Source: Niastella yeongjuensis
GTDB taxonomy: Bacteria; Bacteroidota; Bacteroidia; Chitinophagales; Chitinophagaceae
Reading direction: 5' to 3'
Length of the DNA stretch: 64,000 nt
Assembly (NCBI RefSeq): GCF_900110245.1
Contig: NZ_FOCZ01000006.1
Location: 125,004 to 189,003 of the forward strand
Positions 45,030 through 53,886 of the stretch are shown piece by piece (position 1 is the stretch's first letter; every line of letters starts with the position of its first letter). A program made the translations under genes and the position numbers. The notes beneath the pieces are model-generated. The model was not told the DNA's origin. It did no database searches and saw only the letters and a list, made by a program, of their open reading frames with translations.

Positions 45030-47165
45030 TTACACTAATTCCTCCTTCGCCGTCTTCGAATAATCATCTATCAACCGGCGTTGTTCCTCAAAAGGCACCG
45101 GAACATAGTCAAAAAACTTCATGGTGAATTTAGCGCGTCCCTGCGTAATGGAACGAAGCGAGGAAGAATACCCGTCCATTTCGGCCAGCGGCACCTTGGC
45201 GATCACTTTCTGAAAATGGCCCTGGGTGTCGATGCCCTCTACTACGGCCCGGCGGCTTTGCAGGTCGCCCATAACGGCACCGGTAAGATCATCGGGGCAC
45301 AACACATCTACCTGGTACACCGGTTCCAGTATCTGTGGGTCTGCCTGCTGGAAAGCCTGTTTAAAGGCCATTAAACCGGCTATCTTGAAGGAAATGTCAT
45401 TACTGTCCACCGGGTGCATTTTGCCGTCATAAACCGATACCCGCACATCACGAACATATGACCCGGTTAACGGGCCTGTTTGCATTTTTTCCATAACACC
45501 TTTTAAGATCGAGGGTTGAAAGCGCGTGTCTATCGCGCCGCCCACAATACAGTTAAAATAAACCAGTTTACCGCCCCAGTCCAGTTCATGCACATCCCGG
45601 CCACGAACGTTCAGCCCATTGGGGTCGGGCATGCCATCGTACCAGGGCTCAATGCGTAAGAAAACTTCTCCAAACTGACCGGCGCCCCCACTCTGCTTTT
45701 TATGCCGGTAATTGGCCTCGGCCATCCGGCGAATGGTTTCGCGGTAAGGAATGCGGGGTTTGATGAATTTTACGTCAACTTTATGCAGGTGTTCTATTTT
45801 CCATTTTGCCACTGCCAAATGCATATCGCCCTGGCAATGGAGGAGCGTTTGTTTTAATTCCTGGGAAACTTCCACAATCAGGGTGGGATCTTCTTCCCGC
45901 AGCTGGTGCAATGCCTGCGATAGTTTTTCCTCTTCCCCTTTTTTCAGGGTTTCGATGGCCACCGTCATATTGGGCGGCGGAAATTCAATGGGTTGCAGTT
46001 CATAATTTCTTCCCCTTACATGAAGGGTATTATTAACGTGTGTGTTCTTTAATTTCAGGGTGGCGCCAATATCACCTGCAACCAGTTCGGTAGTATTGGT
46101 GCGTTTATTCCCTTCTGCCAAAAACAGCTGGTTTATTTTTTCCGTAACGCCGGTTGACTCATTTTCCAGCTCCATACCACTTTGCACGGTACCGGAATAT
46201 ACTTTAAAGAACGACATTTCGCCTACATGCGGTTCGCTGATGGTTTTAAAAACAAAAATGCAGGCCGGACCGCTGGCCTCACAGGGCAATGATTGTCCGT
46301 TCCGGGTGGTCTGTGGCGGCATTTCATTGGCACTGGGACAAACATTATCAATGAAGCCCATCAACCGGCCACTGCCCATATTCCGTTCGGCCGAGAGGCA
46401 GAATAAGGGAAAGATGTCGTGGTTGATCATCGCCTTTTTCAGGCCGTTCTTCATTTCATCTTCATCCAGCTCGCCCTTGTCGAAGTATTTTTCCATCATG
46501 GATTCATCATTGCTGGCCACCGCCTCTATCAGTTCTTTGTGTAATTCGTCGGCCCGGGCGCGTTCATCATCTGGTATAGGCAGTTTCTCGGGTTTGCCGC
46601 CGGTGTCTTTAAATTTATACATCGTCATGCGCAGCACGTCGATGATCTCATGAAAGCCGGCGCCCTGTTGCCGGGGATATTGCACTACAACCACTTTAGC
46701 GCCAAAGTGGGCTTTTGCTTCGCGAACGGTTCTGTCGAAATCCGCATTGTCTTCGTCGATCTTATTAACGGCGAAGATCATAGGCGTTTTAAACTGCTCG
46801 GTATAATCCCAGATGATATCGGTGCCTACTTCAACGCCCATAACGGCATTGAGCAACATTACACCGGTATCGGCTACCCGCAGGGCGGAGATCACTTCAC
46901 CCACAAAATCGTCGTAACCGGGTGTATCTATGAGGTTGATCTTGTAACCCCGCCATTTGGTATGCATTAATTTGGAGAAGATGGAATTACCACGTTCCTG
47001 TTCCAGTTCATGGTAATCACCGATGGTATTTTTTTCGGCAATGGTGCCGCGGCGGGTAATAAGGCCTGCTTCAAATAGCATGCACTCCGCCAATGTGGTC
47101 TTACCGCAGCCGGCATGGCCCAGCAAGACTACATTTTTTACGTGTGAGGTATCAAATTCAGCCAT
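45030..47165 (-). CDS. EF-G-like translational GTPase (EF-G2 type)
   Basis: A 711-residue translational GTPase with the EF-G domain order. The ATG at 47165 (MAEFDTSHVKNVVLLGHAGC) is chosen over an upstream ATG because domain I begins there. The G1 loop is GHAGCGKTT (residues 16-24), unlike the usual GHIDAGKTT. G3 is DTPGYDDF and G4 is AVNKIDED. Domain IV lacks the long canonical loop, and the SYVRDVRVSVYDGKMHPVDS segment is present. These traits fit the second EF-G group (often annotated EF-G-like or EF-G II) rather than the essential FusA. A role in ribosome recycling or stalled translation is possible but not established by sequence. Confidence 0.85.
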   Translation of the reverse strand: MAEFDTSHVKNVVLLGHAGCGKTTLAECMLFEAGLITRRGTIAEKNTIGDYHELEQERGNSIFSKLMHTKWRGYKINLIDTPGYDDFVGEVISALRVADTGVMLLNAVMGVEVGTDIIWDYTEQFKTPMIFAVNKIDEDNADFDRTVREAKAHFGAKVVVVQYPRQQGAGFHEIIDVLRMTMYKFKDTGGKPEKLPIPDDERARADELHKELIEAVASNDESMMEKYFDKGELDEDEMKNGLKKAMINHDIFPLFCLSAERNMGSGRLMGFIDNVCPSANEMPPQTTRNGQSLPCEASGPACIFVFKTISEPHVGEMSFFKVYSGTVQSGMELENESTGVTEKINQLFLAEGNKRTNTTELVAGDIGATLKLKNTHVNNTLHVRGRNYELQPIEFPPPNMTVAIETLKKGEEEKLSQALHQLREEDPTLIVEVSQELKQTLLHCQGDMHLAVAKWKIEHLHKVDVKFIKPRIPYRETIRRMAEANYRHKKQSGGAGQFGEVFLRIEPWYDGMPDPNGLNVRGRDVHELDWGGKLVYFNCIVGGAIDTRFQPSILKGVMEKMQTGPLTGSYVRDVRVSVYDGKMHPVDSNDISFKIAGLMAFKQAFQQADPQILEPVYQVDVLCPDDLTGAVMGDLQSRRAVVEGIDTQGHFQKVIAKVPLAEMDGYSSSLRSITQGRAKFTMKFFDYVPVPFEEQRRLIDDYSKTAKEELV

Positions 47166-47473
47166 AGCAAACAATTTTTTAAAGTGAAGAATAGATAGGG
47201 ATGCGGCTGATATAGGGAGGATAATGTCAATTGCCATAAGCATTTGACATGAGGGGTGCTTACGAAATCCGAAGTATGAAGTAAGAAGTATGAAATTCGA
47301 ATTAAGAAGTATGAAGAGGCTGAAATTTCAGCACTCATGAGAATTATTCAAAATGCTCAAAATTGGCGAGCTTCTTACTTCCTGCTTCCTACCTCCTACT
47401 TCTTACTTCCGGCTTCTACCGTTTAAAAACTTAAAAGTCTGCTGATGTAACAAAAGCAGACATTCATTCATGG
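47166..47473. repeat. Facing AAGTAAGAAGT-type word arrays
   Basis: Words CGAAGTATGAAGTAAGAAGT and similar at 47268-47315 face CTTCTTACTTCCTGCTTCC and CTCCTACTTCTTACTTCC at 47370-47417, making a long imperfect hairpin around a 50-base loop. The same words occur near 41946-41980. No gene is seen. Confidence 0.65.
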
Positions 47474-47857
47474 CTAACCTATATGATTGGCAAAATGCGA
47501 AAACTCCTGTTTAACTTCCGTCAGGGTGCTTTCCAACTGCTGATAATCGTTGTAAAGTCTTTCGTGGTCGGTGGTGGTATCGTCTGTCAGGTTCCCGTTG
47601 TTTGTTTCAGCCATTTCGTCGTGAAGCTTACGGTCGTGGAGTTTGATGGCTTGCTTGAGGTCGTGAATGTTAATAAGCTGAATGTGGAACTGATTGTCGA
47701 GGTGCTCTATCTCCAGAAGTACGTCTCTGTTTGTTTGATGTCCTGCAAGGTCCTGGAGACGGATTTTTAATTGACCGAACTCATCTCGGTAAGAACGCAA
47801 TGTCTCCCGCCAGGCATTGCATTCTCTTGACAGCTGTGCGATATCTGTTGTTACCAT
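47474..47857 (-). CDS. Hypothetical coiled-coil protein
   Basis: A 127-residue acidic, helical soluble protein with heptad-like segments (SRECNAWRETLRSYRDEFGQ and NDYQQLESTLTEVKQEFSHF). It has no signal, membrane helix or catalytic motif. It lies between the EF-G paralogue and dnaG, both unrelated, and is transcribed away from dnaG. No family is recognised. A structural or protein-binding role would be only a guess. Confidence 0.6.
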   Translation of the reverse strand: MVTTDIAQLSRECNAWRETLRSYRDEFGQLKIRLQDLAGHQTNRDVLLEIEHLDNQFHIQLINIHDLKQAIKLHDRKLHDEMAETNNGNLTDDTTTDHERLYNDYQQLESTLTEVKQEFSHFANHIG

Positions 47858-48128
47858 GGGAGAAAATTTATAAATGAAGAAATATAAAGAGCTTCTTAAG
47901 TTGGAAGTAAGGCTTAATGTGGTGCGTTGTGAGTAGTTAATCTAATTTAAGAAACATTTGTCGGAAAAACAGGATAAATAAGATAAAAATTATAAACCTT
48001 TCGTTAATAAATAATGCTTTATATATGTGATCAATGTTAGGTCTATGATTGAATCGAATATGTACAAAAAATTGTAAGTCATCTACTTGCTTGTTATCAA
48101 CAGGCCTTTACGGTTCCCGTTAATTCTC

Positions 48129-48136
48129 TAAATTTG
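48129..48136 (+). promoter_or_regulatory. -7 box of dnaG
   Basis: TAAATTTG is an exact TAnnTTTG match, 6 bases before the dnaG start, which implies a near-leaderless transcript if used. No TTG lies at the right spacing, so confidence is limited. Confidence 0.45.
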
Positions 48137-48141
48137 CCGCA

Positions 48142-50154
48142 ATGATCAGTCAGCAATCGATACAGCAGATACTTAGCCGCATAGACATTATTGAAATCGT
48201 AGGCAGCTTTATAAAATTAAAAAAACGAGGCGCCAACTACCTGGGGCTTTGTCCGTTCCATGGCGAAAAATCACCTTCCTTTACCGTTTCACCCGCCAAG
48301 GAAATTTATAAATGTTTTGGCTGTGGCCGCAGTGGCAATACCATCAGCTTCATTATGGAGCATGAGAAATATTCTTATGTGGAAGCATTGCGCTGGCTCG
48401 CCGCCAAATACAATGTTGAGGTAGAAGAAACACAGATGAGCCCCGAAAGGCTGGCGCAACAACAAACCGCCGACAGCTTATTTATCCTGAATGGTTTTGC
48501 CCAGAAATATTTTTCCCAGAACCTGATGGAAAGCGAAGAAGGCCAGGCCATCGGTTTAAGCTATTTGAAAGAACGCGGTTTTCGTGAAGAGATCATGAAC
48601 CGCTTTCAGCTGGGTTATTGCCTCGCCACCCGCGATTCATTTTCACAAACCGCCCTGGCGGCACATTACAGCCTGGAGTATTTACAAAAAAGCGGTCTGG
48701 TAGTGGTGCGCGATGAAAAACCGTTCGACAACTACCGCGGCCGTATCATATTCCCCGTGCACAACCAATCCGGTAAGGTGATCGGTTTTGGCGCCCGTAT
48801 TATTGGTAAAAACGACAAAGCGCCCAAGTACATCAATACACCGGAGAACGAAGTATACATCAAAAGCAAGATCCTGTACGGTACTTATTTTGCCCGGCAG
48901 GCCATCGATAAATTCGATGAATGTTTACTGGTGGAAGGGTATACCGATGTGGTGTCCCTGCATCAGGCCGGTATCGAGAACGTAGTGGCCTCGGGCGGTA
49001 CATCCTTAACTATGGACCAGCTGCGGCTTATAAAGAAATACACCAAAAACCTGACTATCATTTACGATGGTGATTCGGCCGGGGTAAAAGCCGCGCTGCG
49101 TGGTTTGGATATGGCGCTGGAAGAAGGACTGAACGTAAAACTGGTGCTGATCCCCGATAAAGAAGACCCGGATAGCTACGTAAATAAAATAGGCGCCACC
49201 GCTTTCCGCGAGTTCATCGACCAAAATAAAAAAGACTTCATCCTGTTCCAGCTGGAAGTGCAAATGAAAGATGTGGGCAACGACTCGGCCAAAAAAGCTG
49301 GCCTCGTAAACCAGGTGGCTGAAACGATTGCCAAAATCAACAAGCTGGAAGATTTTACCAAACAGCAGGATTACATAAAACAATGCGCTGAATTACTGAA
49401 GATTGAAGAAGGTGGTTTGGTAAACCTGGTGAACAAACACATTCGCGAAAAACTGGCCAAGGAAGAAGCCAAACAGGCTGCCGCCCAGGGCATCGATCCT
49501 ACACAGTTTTATGATGATAATGCCATGCGTGGGGAAGAATCAGGTTACAGTGAAGATACCTTTAACCTGATCTTCAAAGATGAATTACAGGAAAAACAAT
49601 TGATCAGGGTGCTGCTGGAACATGGCGCCAAAGAATGGGACCGTACCCAGAAGATTGCGCAATATATCCTGGAACAGGATATTGTGGAAGAAATGATCGA
49701 GAACCAAACGGTGGTGAAGGTGCTGCACATGTACCGCGATATGCTGGCCGAAAATCACGAACCTACCGATAAAGATTTTGTATTCTCTCAGGAAAATGAT
49801 GTGAGTACTTTGGTGGTGTCTATTCTCAACACGCCGTACGAATTGAGTGCGCACTGGGAAGCCGAGAAACAGGTATTCTCTGTATTGGAACAAGGTTTCA
49901 GGAAGTATATGAACATCGAATACAAACACAAAGCCATAATGAAGGAAGAAAAAGGCTTTAAGGATGATGTGATTTCCACGATCCAGTTCCTGAAACTAAA
50001 AAAGATAAAACAGCTGATGGAGCAAAACCAGGCTGACCTGGAAACCAATAATACCTACGAACGATTATTGGAGCTGTTGCCGCCACATATGCATATTAAA
50101 GACATGGAGATAGAGCTGGCAAAGATGACAGGCATTGTAATTAAAAAGCAGTAA
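48142..50154 (+). CDS. dnaG: DNA primase DnaG
   Basis: A 670-residue primase. The zinc domain has C37, H40, C58 and C61 (CPFHGEKS and KCFGCG). The catalytic core includes FPVHNQSGKVIGFGAR, and the TOPRIM fold has LLVEGYTDVVSLHQAG (near residue 262) with ITIIYDGDSAG-type acidic motif NLTIIYDGDSAGVKA. The C-terminal helicase-binding part starts near residue 440. It makes RNA primers for replication with DnaB. It is a stand-alone gene and not in the rpsU-dnaG-rpoD order of enterobacteria. A clean terminator follows. Confidence 0.97.
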   Translation: MISQQSIQQILSRIDIIEIVGSFIKLKKRGANYLGLCPFHGEKSPSFTVSPAKEIYKCFGCGRSGNTISFIMEHEKYSYVEALRWLAAKYNVEVEETQMSPERLAQQQTADSLFILNGFAQKYFSQNLMESEEGQAIGLSYLKERGFREEIMNRFQLGYCLATRDSFSQTALAAHYSLEYLQKSGLVVVRDEKPFDNYRGRIIFPVHNQSGKVIGFGARIIGKNDKAPKYINTPENEVYIKSKILYGTYFARQAIDKFDECLLVEGYTDVVSLHQAGIENVVASGGTSLTMDQLRLIKKYTKNLTIIYDGDSAGVKAALRGLDMALEEGLNVKLVLIPDKEDPDSYVNKIGATAFREFIDQNKKDFILFQLEVQMKDVGNDSAKKAGLVNQVAETIAKINKLEDFTKQQDYIKQCAELLKIEEGGLVNLVNKHIREKLAKEEAKQAAAQGIDPTQFYDDNAMRGEESGYSEDTFNLIFKDELQEKQLIRVLLEHGAKEWDRTQKIAQYILEQDIVEEMIENQTVVKVLHMYRDMLAENHEPTDKDFVFSQENDVSTLVVSILNTPYELSAHWEAEKQVFSVLEQGFRKYMNIEYKHKAIMKEEKGFKDDVISTIQFLKLKKIKQLMEQNQADLETNNTYERLLELLPPHMHIKDMEIELAKMTGIVIKKQ

Positions 50155-50192
50155 CTAATGAGCATCTTCTCTTGCAGCCTCCCCCAAACGAA

Positions 50193-50228
50193 TAAACCCC
50201 GATGAGGAGTTGATCCTATCGGGGTTTA
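50193..50228. terminator. Rho-independent terminator of dnaG
   Basis: TAAACCCCGAT (50193-50203) pairs with ATCGGGGTTTA (50218-50228), extended by AGGA/TCCT inside the loop. It begins 38 bases past the dnaG stop and can also serve the convergent DUF3052-like gene. Confidence 0.8.
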
Positions 50229-50293
50229 ATAATTTAAATAAATTAGCTGTCGTGATGAGACAGTTACATGCTGTTGAAATAATGCACGGGAAA

Positions 50294-50743
50294 TTAGTCT
50301 ACCATTGCAGGGGCAGGAGCAGTAACCACTCTTTTTCTGCCACCAGCTTTAACTTGAGCTACAGCCTTGTCGAACCGAACGGCGGTCCATACATGGTCTA
50401 AAGCCACTTCTTCAGAACTATCAAAACCGGCGTTTCTTACGCCATCCCAGCTGCAACCTCTGTTCAGGTCAGTAGCTATTTTGGATGTGCTTTTTGGATA
50501 AGCAATCCAGAATTTACCGCCTTCCTTGAGGCAGGGAAGTACATCCCTTAAAATACCGTTTAACTGATTTTCGTTTACTGCAAACACCAATGCAAAGTCG
50601 ATCTTTCGGGTTTTTAACAGTGGTGTTACATTTTTGGCAAACGATAATTTGACAAATTGCTTCTCAATTGAGGAAGGTAAACCCTGAATCAAAACGTTTT
50701 TCTCTTCCGCTAATTGAAGCTTTTCTAACAAATTTTGCGACAT
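50294..50743 (-). CDS. DUF3052-like protein
   Basis: A 149-residue soluble protein with a Rossmann-like strand order (NVLIQGLPSS, DFALVFAVNE, GGKFWIAYPK, VALDHVWTAVRFD). The sequence EGGKFWIAYPKSTSKIATDL and the VWTAVRF ending match the DUF3052 family, small methyltransferase-like proteins that lack the SAM-binding glycine loop. The tail is basic (AGGRKRVVTAPAPA). It is preceded by an exact -7 box (TAACTTTG, 50796-50803 on minus). Function is unknown. Confidence 0.75.
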   Translation of the reverse strand: MSQNLLEKLQLAEEKNVLIQGLPSSIEKQFVKLSFAKNVTPLLKTRKIDFALVFAVNENQLNGILRDVLPCLKEGGKFWIAYPKSTSKIATDLNRGCSWDGVRNAGFDSSEEVALDHVWTAVRFDKAVAQVKAGGRKRVVTAPAPAMVD

Positions 50744-51249
50744 GCCGAAGGTTTTTGTAATAAGCTTTTCAGGTTATAAAAAATAGACGGGATTGCAAAG
50801 TTATGAAAAGATATGCACGTGGGAAAAAATTATTTAACGATCATGCAACGTTTTGTTCATTTTGTATTATAAGCCAGTAAGCATCAGCCTGTAAGCATAT
50901 AGTAAAATTTTGTTAAACCAGCTCCGGGCAAGGCTTTCACCACTTGATATAGTAGATTATGAATATGTGTCGGCGTGACAAATCCTGTGAGTAGTGAGTA
51001 GTCAGTAGTGAGTAGTCAGTAGTGAGTTGGTTCACTATTCTTATTGACCTCCGTCAATTGGAAAGTTCTTGTGAGTGGTGAGTAGTGAGTAGTGAGTGGG
51101 TTCACGAAATTTTGGAATTCGAAATAATAGCGGGCGCGCTCAACTTTGTAAACCCACCCCTACCCCTCCCGGGAGGGGATCCTTAAAACAAGCATCCCGC
51201 TAATTGACGGAGGTCAATTAGAATAGTAAACCCACTCACTACTCACTAC
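50744..51249. repeat. Composite inverted repeat with 53-bp arms (51008-51253)
   Basis: The left arm 51008-51060 and right arm 51201-51253 are inverted copies with about five mismatches. Each arm holds GTGAGTAGTGAGTAGTGAGT words and the unique core ATTGACCTCCGTCAATT. The loop carries a further direct copy of the word run (51071-51105) and a CCCTCCCGGGAGGG palindrome (51164-51178). The left word run begins at 50987. The right arm overlaps the stop codon of the ricin-domain gene. The -7 box of the DUF3052-like gene lies at 50796-50803. No ORF spans the element. Confidence 0.85.
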
Positions 51250-52389
51250 TCACCATTGCACCTTCCTAAAACGATTTGCCTCATCCCCTGCCGATTCGTT
51301 TTCCGCCGTTAATAGCCACTTTTGGCGGTTTTTGCCCGTCCAGGCGGTTTGCAGCACAGCTGCCCCATTATTGGCCGAACCGGCAAACACGTCCACCACT
51401 TTCTCACTCGCTTTGTTTACCAGCCGTAATTCCTTATTACTACCTGCTTCGAGTAACCGCCAGAGTTGGTTATCGTTTTCTTTGGCTGTTTTTAAAAGCA
51501 GCTGCACATTATCTTTTGATCCGCCGGGTACTTCCAGTGCACGACCGCTTACCAGGCTGGTGATCTTGTACCAGCCATCACCTGCGTACTCAAAACGCCA
51601 GCGCTGACAGGCCTTTCCGGCCCAGGTGCCCTGCGTTACAACAGCCAGTGATTTACCCGAACAATCGCGCGTGTTCATTACCTTATTACTGTTCACATTG
51701 GTAATGCGGTAAACGCCATTTTCGATGGTGATGAAGTTTATGCCCCTTTCAACATCCGCCGTATGTTTTTCCGATTGTAATTGTTGTAATAAAGGCGCCG
51801 GAAATAGTTGGTCCATTTGTACATTTACCGGCGCTCTTTTCAGCGAAGGGGTATTGATCCCCTTTTGTAGCTGATCATATATCTCATATTTGAACAGGGC
51901 CAGGGCATAGTGACTATTGTCAGTACTATCATCGGGAACAGCCGCCAGTTTATTCAGCATCTCCGCAAATCCTTCTGCGCTGATGCGACCATCCAGTTGT
52001 TTAAAACTGGCTTCCCGGCTCAGGAATTTGGCAACAGACAGTATCTGTAACCGAACATCTTTATTGTATTGATCAGGTGTGATGCCGCTGCTGTTGCAAA
52101 CCAGCTGCAGGTTGTTTTTATAATGGCCGTTGTTATTTGCTATCAGGGCAAACAGCCCATAGCGTTGCGGTTTACCGGCACTGTTATCGACGTCGCTGGG
52201 CGAAGGTTGCAGGTTCTTAAAATGTGAGGCCGCGTAAGCCGTAGCTTCCAGCAACCCACGTGGCACATTCGGGTACCGCCAGTAAGCTTCTTCAAAATAA
52301 GATTCCAAACCTAGAATAGTTTGTGCCTTTAGGTTAAGGTGCCACAATATTCCCACGGCAATCAGGACAAGCAATTTTCTCTTTCGCAT
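51250..52389 (-). CDS. Secreted protein with C-terminal ricin-type lectin domain
   Basis: A 379-residue exported protein. The start at 52389 (MRKRKLLVLIAVGILWHL) gives a normal signal peptide; an upstream ATG in frame does not. Residues about 25-190 are helical and resemble lysozyme-like or murein-amidase-associated modules (PNVPRGLLEATAYAASHFKN), but no catalytic residue is clear. The last 150 residues form a ricin-type beta-trefoil (ENGVYRITNVNSNKVMNTRD, QRWRFEYAGDGWYKITSLVS, NDNQLWRLLEAG, QKWLL). Its three QxW units are visible. Such domains bind glycans. An extracellular carbohydrate-directed role is likely, and the exact activity is unknown. Its stop lies inside a large inverted repeat. 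Confidence 0.8.
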   Translation of the reverse strand: MRKRKLLVLIAVGILWHLNLKAQTILGLESYFEEAYWRYPNVPRGLLEATAYAASHFKNLQPSPSDVDNSAGKPQRYGLFALIANNNGHYKNNLQLVCNSSGITPDQYNKDVRLQILSVAKFLSREASFKQLDGRISAEGFAEMLNKLAAVPDDSTDNSHYALALFKYEIYDQLQKGINTPSLKRAPVNVQMDQLFPAPLLQQLQSEKHTADVERGINFITIENGVYRITNVNSNKVMNTRDCSGKSLAVVTQGTWAGKACQRWRFEYAGDGWYKITSLVSGRALEVPGGSKDNVQLLLKTAKENDNQLWRLLEAGSNKELRLVNKASEKVVDVFAGSANNGAAVLQTAWTGKNRQKWLLTAENESAGDEANRFRKVQW

Positions 52390-52800
52390 ATTTATCCGGG
52401 TTAAATGAAAAGATATTTTCGTGACGAAATAATCACGAATAGGTAGTGGATTTAACACGGTCCTGCTATACTAAACAACCGGAGTGGGAAGAAACCGGAA
52501 ATGGCGAGTGGGTTGGCCTTAACCACGCTACCGCATAATAGCATTTTTAGGGAGATGGGGTGCTTTTTACACGCAGTATAAAAACAAGCTATGTGCCACT
52601 TTTACGATGGAGATCATAAAAATCGTTAATGCCAGCACTGGTTATACACATTTGTTCGGTTATTACGGTAGCTTATCGTAATAATACTTCAAAATCATTG
52701 GGTGCGCAGACTTTTAACGGGATTCTTACTTCATCACCAAAACAGAAAAAGGCTGCCCCTAATGAGACAGCCTTTCCAAATATCATTGATCAACTATTTA
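52390..52800. other. Intergenic region with small hairpins
   Basis: 411 bp between the ricin-domain protein start and the M48 protease end. It contains an 8-bp perfect inverted repeat TTATTACG/CGTAATAA (52660-52684) and the M48 terminator at 52748-52775. No convincing gene is present. A plus-strand ORF that begins here overlaps the protease antisense. Confidence 0.5.
52748..52775 (-). terminator. Terminator of the M48 protease gene
   Basis: AAAGGCTG (52748-52755) pairs with CAGCCTTT (52768-52775). On the minus strand the stem runs into TTTTTCTG, and it lies 26 bases after the stop. Confidence 0.8.
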
Positions 52801-53619
52801 CTACTTCACTGGCTTATAATACTGCATTGCTTCAGGCATCAATTCCTTCAGCTTTTCAATACGGGTATCTTCTGCCGGGTGGGTACTTAAGATCTGTGGA
52901 GGTGCAGCGCCACCGGAAGCGGCCTTCATTCTTTCCCATAAAGGAATTGCTTCCTGTGGGTTATAACCGGCCATGGCGGCAAAGATCAATCCATAATGGT
53001 CGGCTTCCAGCTCCTGTTTGCGGGAGAAAGGCAACAACGCACCAACGTTTGAACCAATCCCATAAGCGCTCATGAAGATGTTCTGGGCAGCAGCGCTTTT
53101 ATTGGCAATGGCCACCTGTAAAGCCTGTTGTCCTATACCTGCCACGGCCTGCTGGCTCATCCGCTCGTTACCGTGGTGCGCCAGTGCGTGCGCAATTTCA
53201 TGGCCCAATACCACCGCCAGCGCGGCTTCGTTCTGACTAATAGGCAATAAACCGGTATACACTACTATTTTACCACCGGGCATACACCAGGCGTTTACTT
53301 CTTTGGAGTCAACCAGGTTGTATTCCCATTTATAGCCTTCCAGTTCCTGTGTAAGGCCTTTTTGGGTATAATATTGATTGATGGCATTGGTAAGCCTGGT
53401 GCCTACCCTGCGCACCATTTCAGCATCTTTATTGGCGCTGGTGCTTACCACCTTGTTCTCAGTTAAAAACTGGGTGTATTGCTGGGCTGCCATTGATTGA
53501 ATATCCGTTTCATTGTAAAGGGACAATTGGCTCCTGCCCGTGATCGCATTCTGGGAGCAGGATGTTATTCCTGTTGCCACAACAGCAGCCATAATTGCTT
53601 TGTGCATGACTTGTTTCAT
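52801..53619 (-). CDS. M48-family zinc metallopeptidase lipoprotein
   Basis: A 272-residue lipoprotein protease. The signal ends in VATGITSCSQN (lipobox Cys about residue 22). The catalytic zinc motif is HEIAHALAHHGNE near residue 142, with the third ligand glutamate in KQELEADHYGL near residue 213. NAWCMPGGKIVVYTGLL is the usual M48 approach to the active site. It resembles the LoiP/BepA-type periplasmic proteases that survey outer-membrane proteins, though it lacks the TPR part of BepA. It is transcribed alone with its own terminator. Confidence 0.92.
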   Translation of the reverse strand: MKQVMHKAIMAAVVATGITSCSQNAITGRSQLSLYNETDIQSMAAQQYTQFLTENKVVSTSANKDAEMVRRVGTRLTNAINQYYTQKGLTQELEGYKWEYNLVDSKEVNAWCMPGGKIVVYTGLLPISQNEAALAVVLGHEIAHALAHHGNERMSQQAVAGIGQQALQVAIANKSAAAQNIFMSAYGIGSNVGALLPFSRKQELEADHYGLIFAAMAGYNPQEAIPLWERMKAASGGAAPPQILSTHPAEDTRIEKLKELMPEAMQYYKPVK

Positions 53620-53748
53620 TTCTTGGGTGTTTACTTCAGTTTAATTAAACAATCCTTATACCAACCTGAGCAACAAACTTATAAAATGAACGCATCACCA
53701 TCAAATTAAGTAATAGACACATGTGGGAATAAATTACCACATAGGCCC

Positions 53749-53804
53749 TCCTTCGCTAATGCTTCGGCGGGCGAAGCAAAGGGCAGAGATTAACCCTGCC
53801 CTTT
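53749..53804. terminator. Hairpins between plsY and M48 genes
   Basis: GCTTCG/CGAAGC (53761-53777) is followed by AAAGGGCAG (53778-53786) pairing with CTGCCCTTT (53796-53804). The second can serve as terminator of plsY, which ends at 53887 on the minus strand. Confidence 0.65.
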
Positions 53805-53836
53805 ACTAGTAATATTTTTAAGTTGAATAAATTTCG

Positions 53837-53885
53837 CGAGGTGGTATTTCTCCCCCTTCCGCCAGCTGGCGGAGCCGGGGGGAGG
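53837..53885. repeat. GC-rich repeated hairpin element, copy 2
   Basis: Starts CGAGGTGGTATTTCTCCCCC, has the central palindrome CCGCCAGCTGGCGG, and ends GCCGGGGGGAGG one base from the plsY stop. It shares ends with the element at 38589-38633. Confidence 0.75.
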
Positions 53886-53886
53886 C

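Noticed and set aside
52629-53075. 148-residue plus-strand ORF
   Set aside because: It is antisense to the M48 protease and its terminator. The protease frame has clear zinc motifs.
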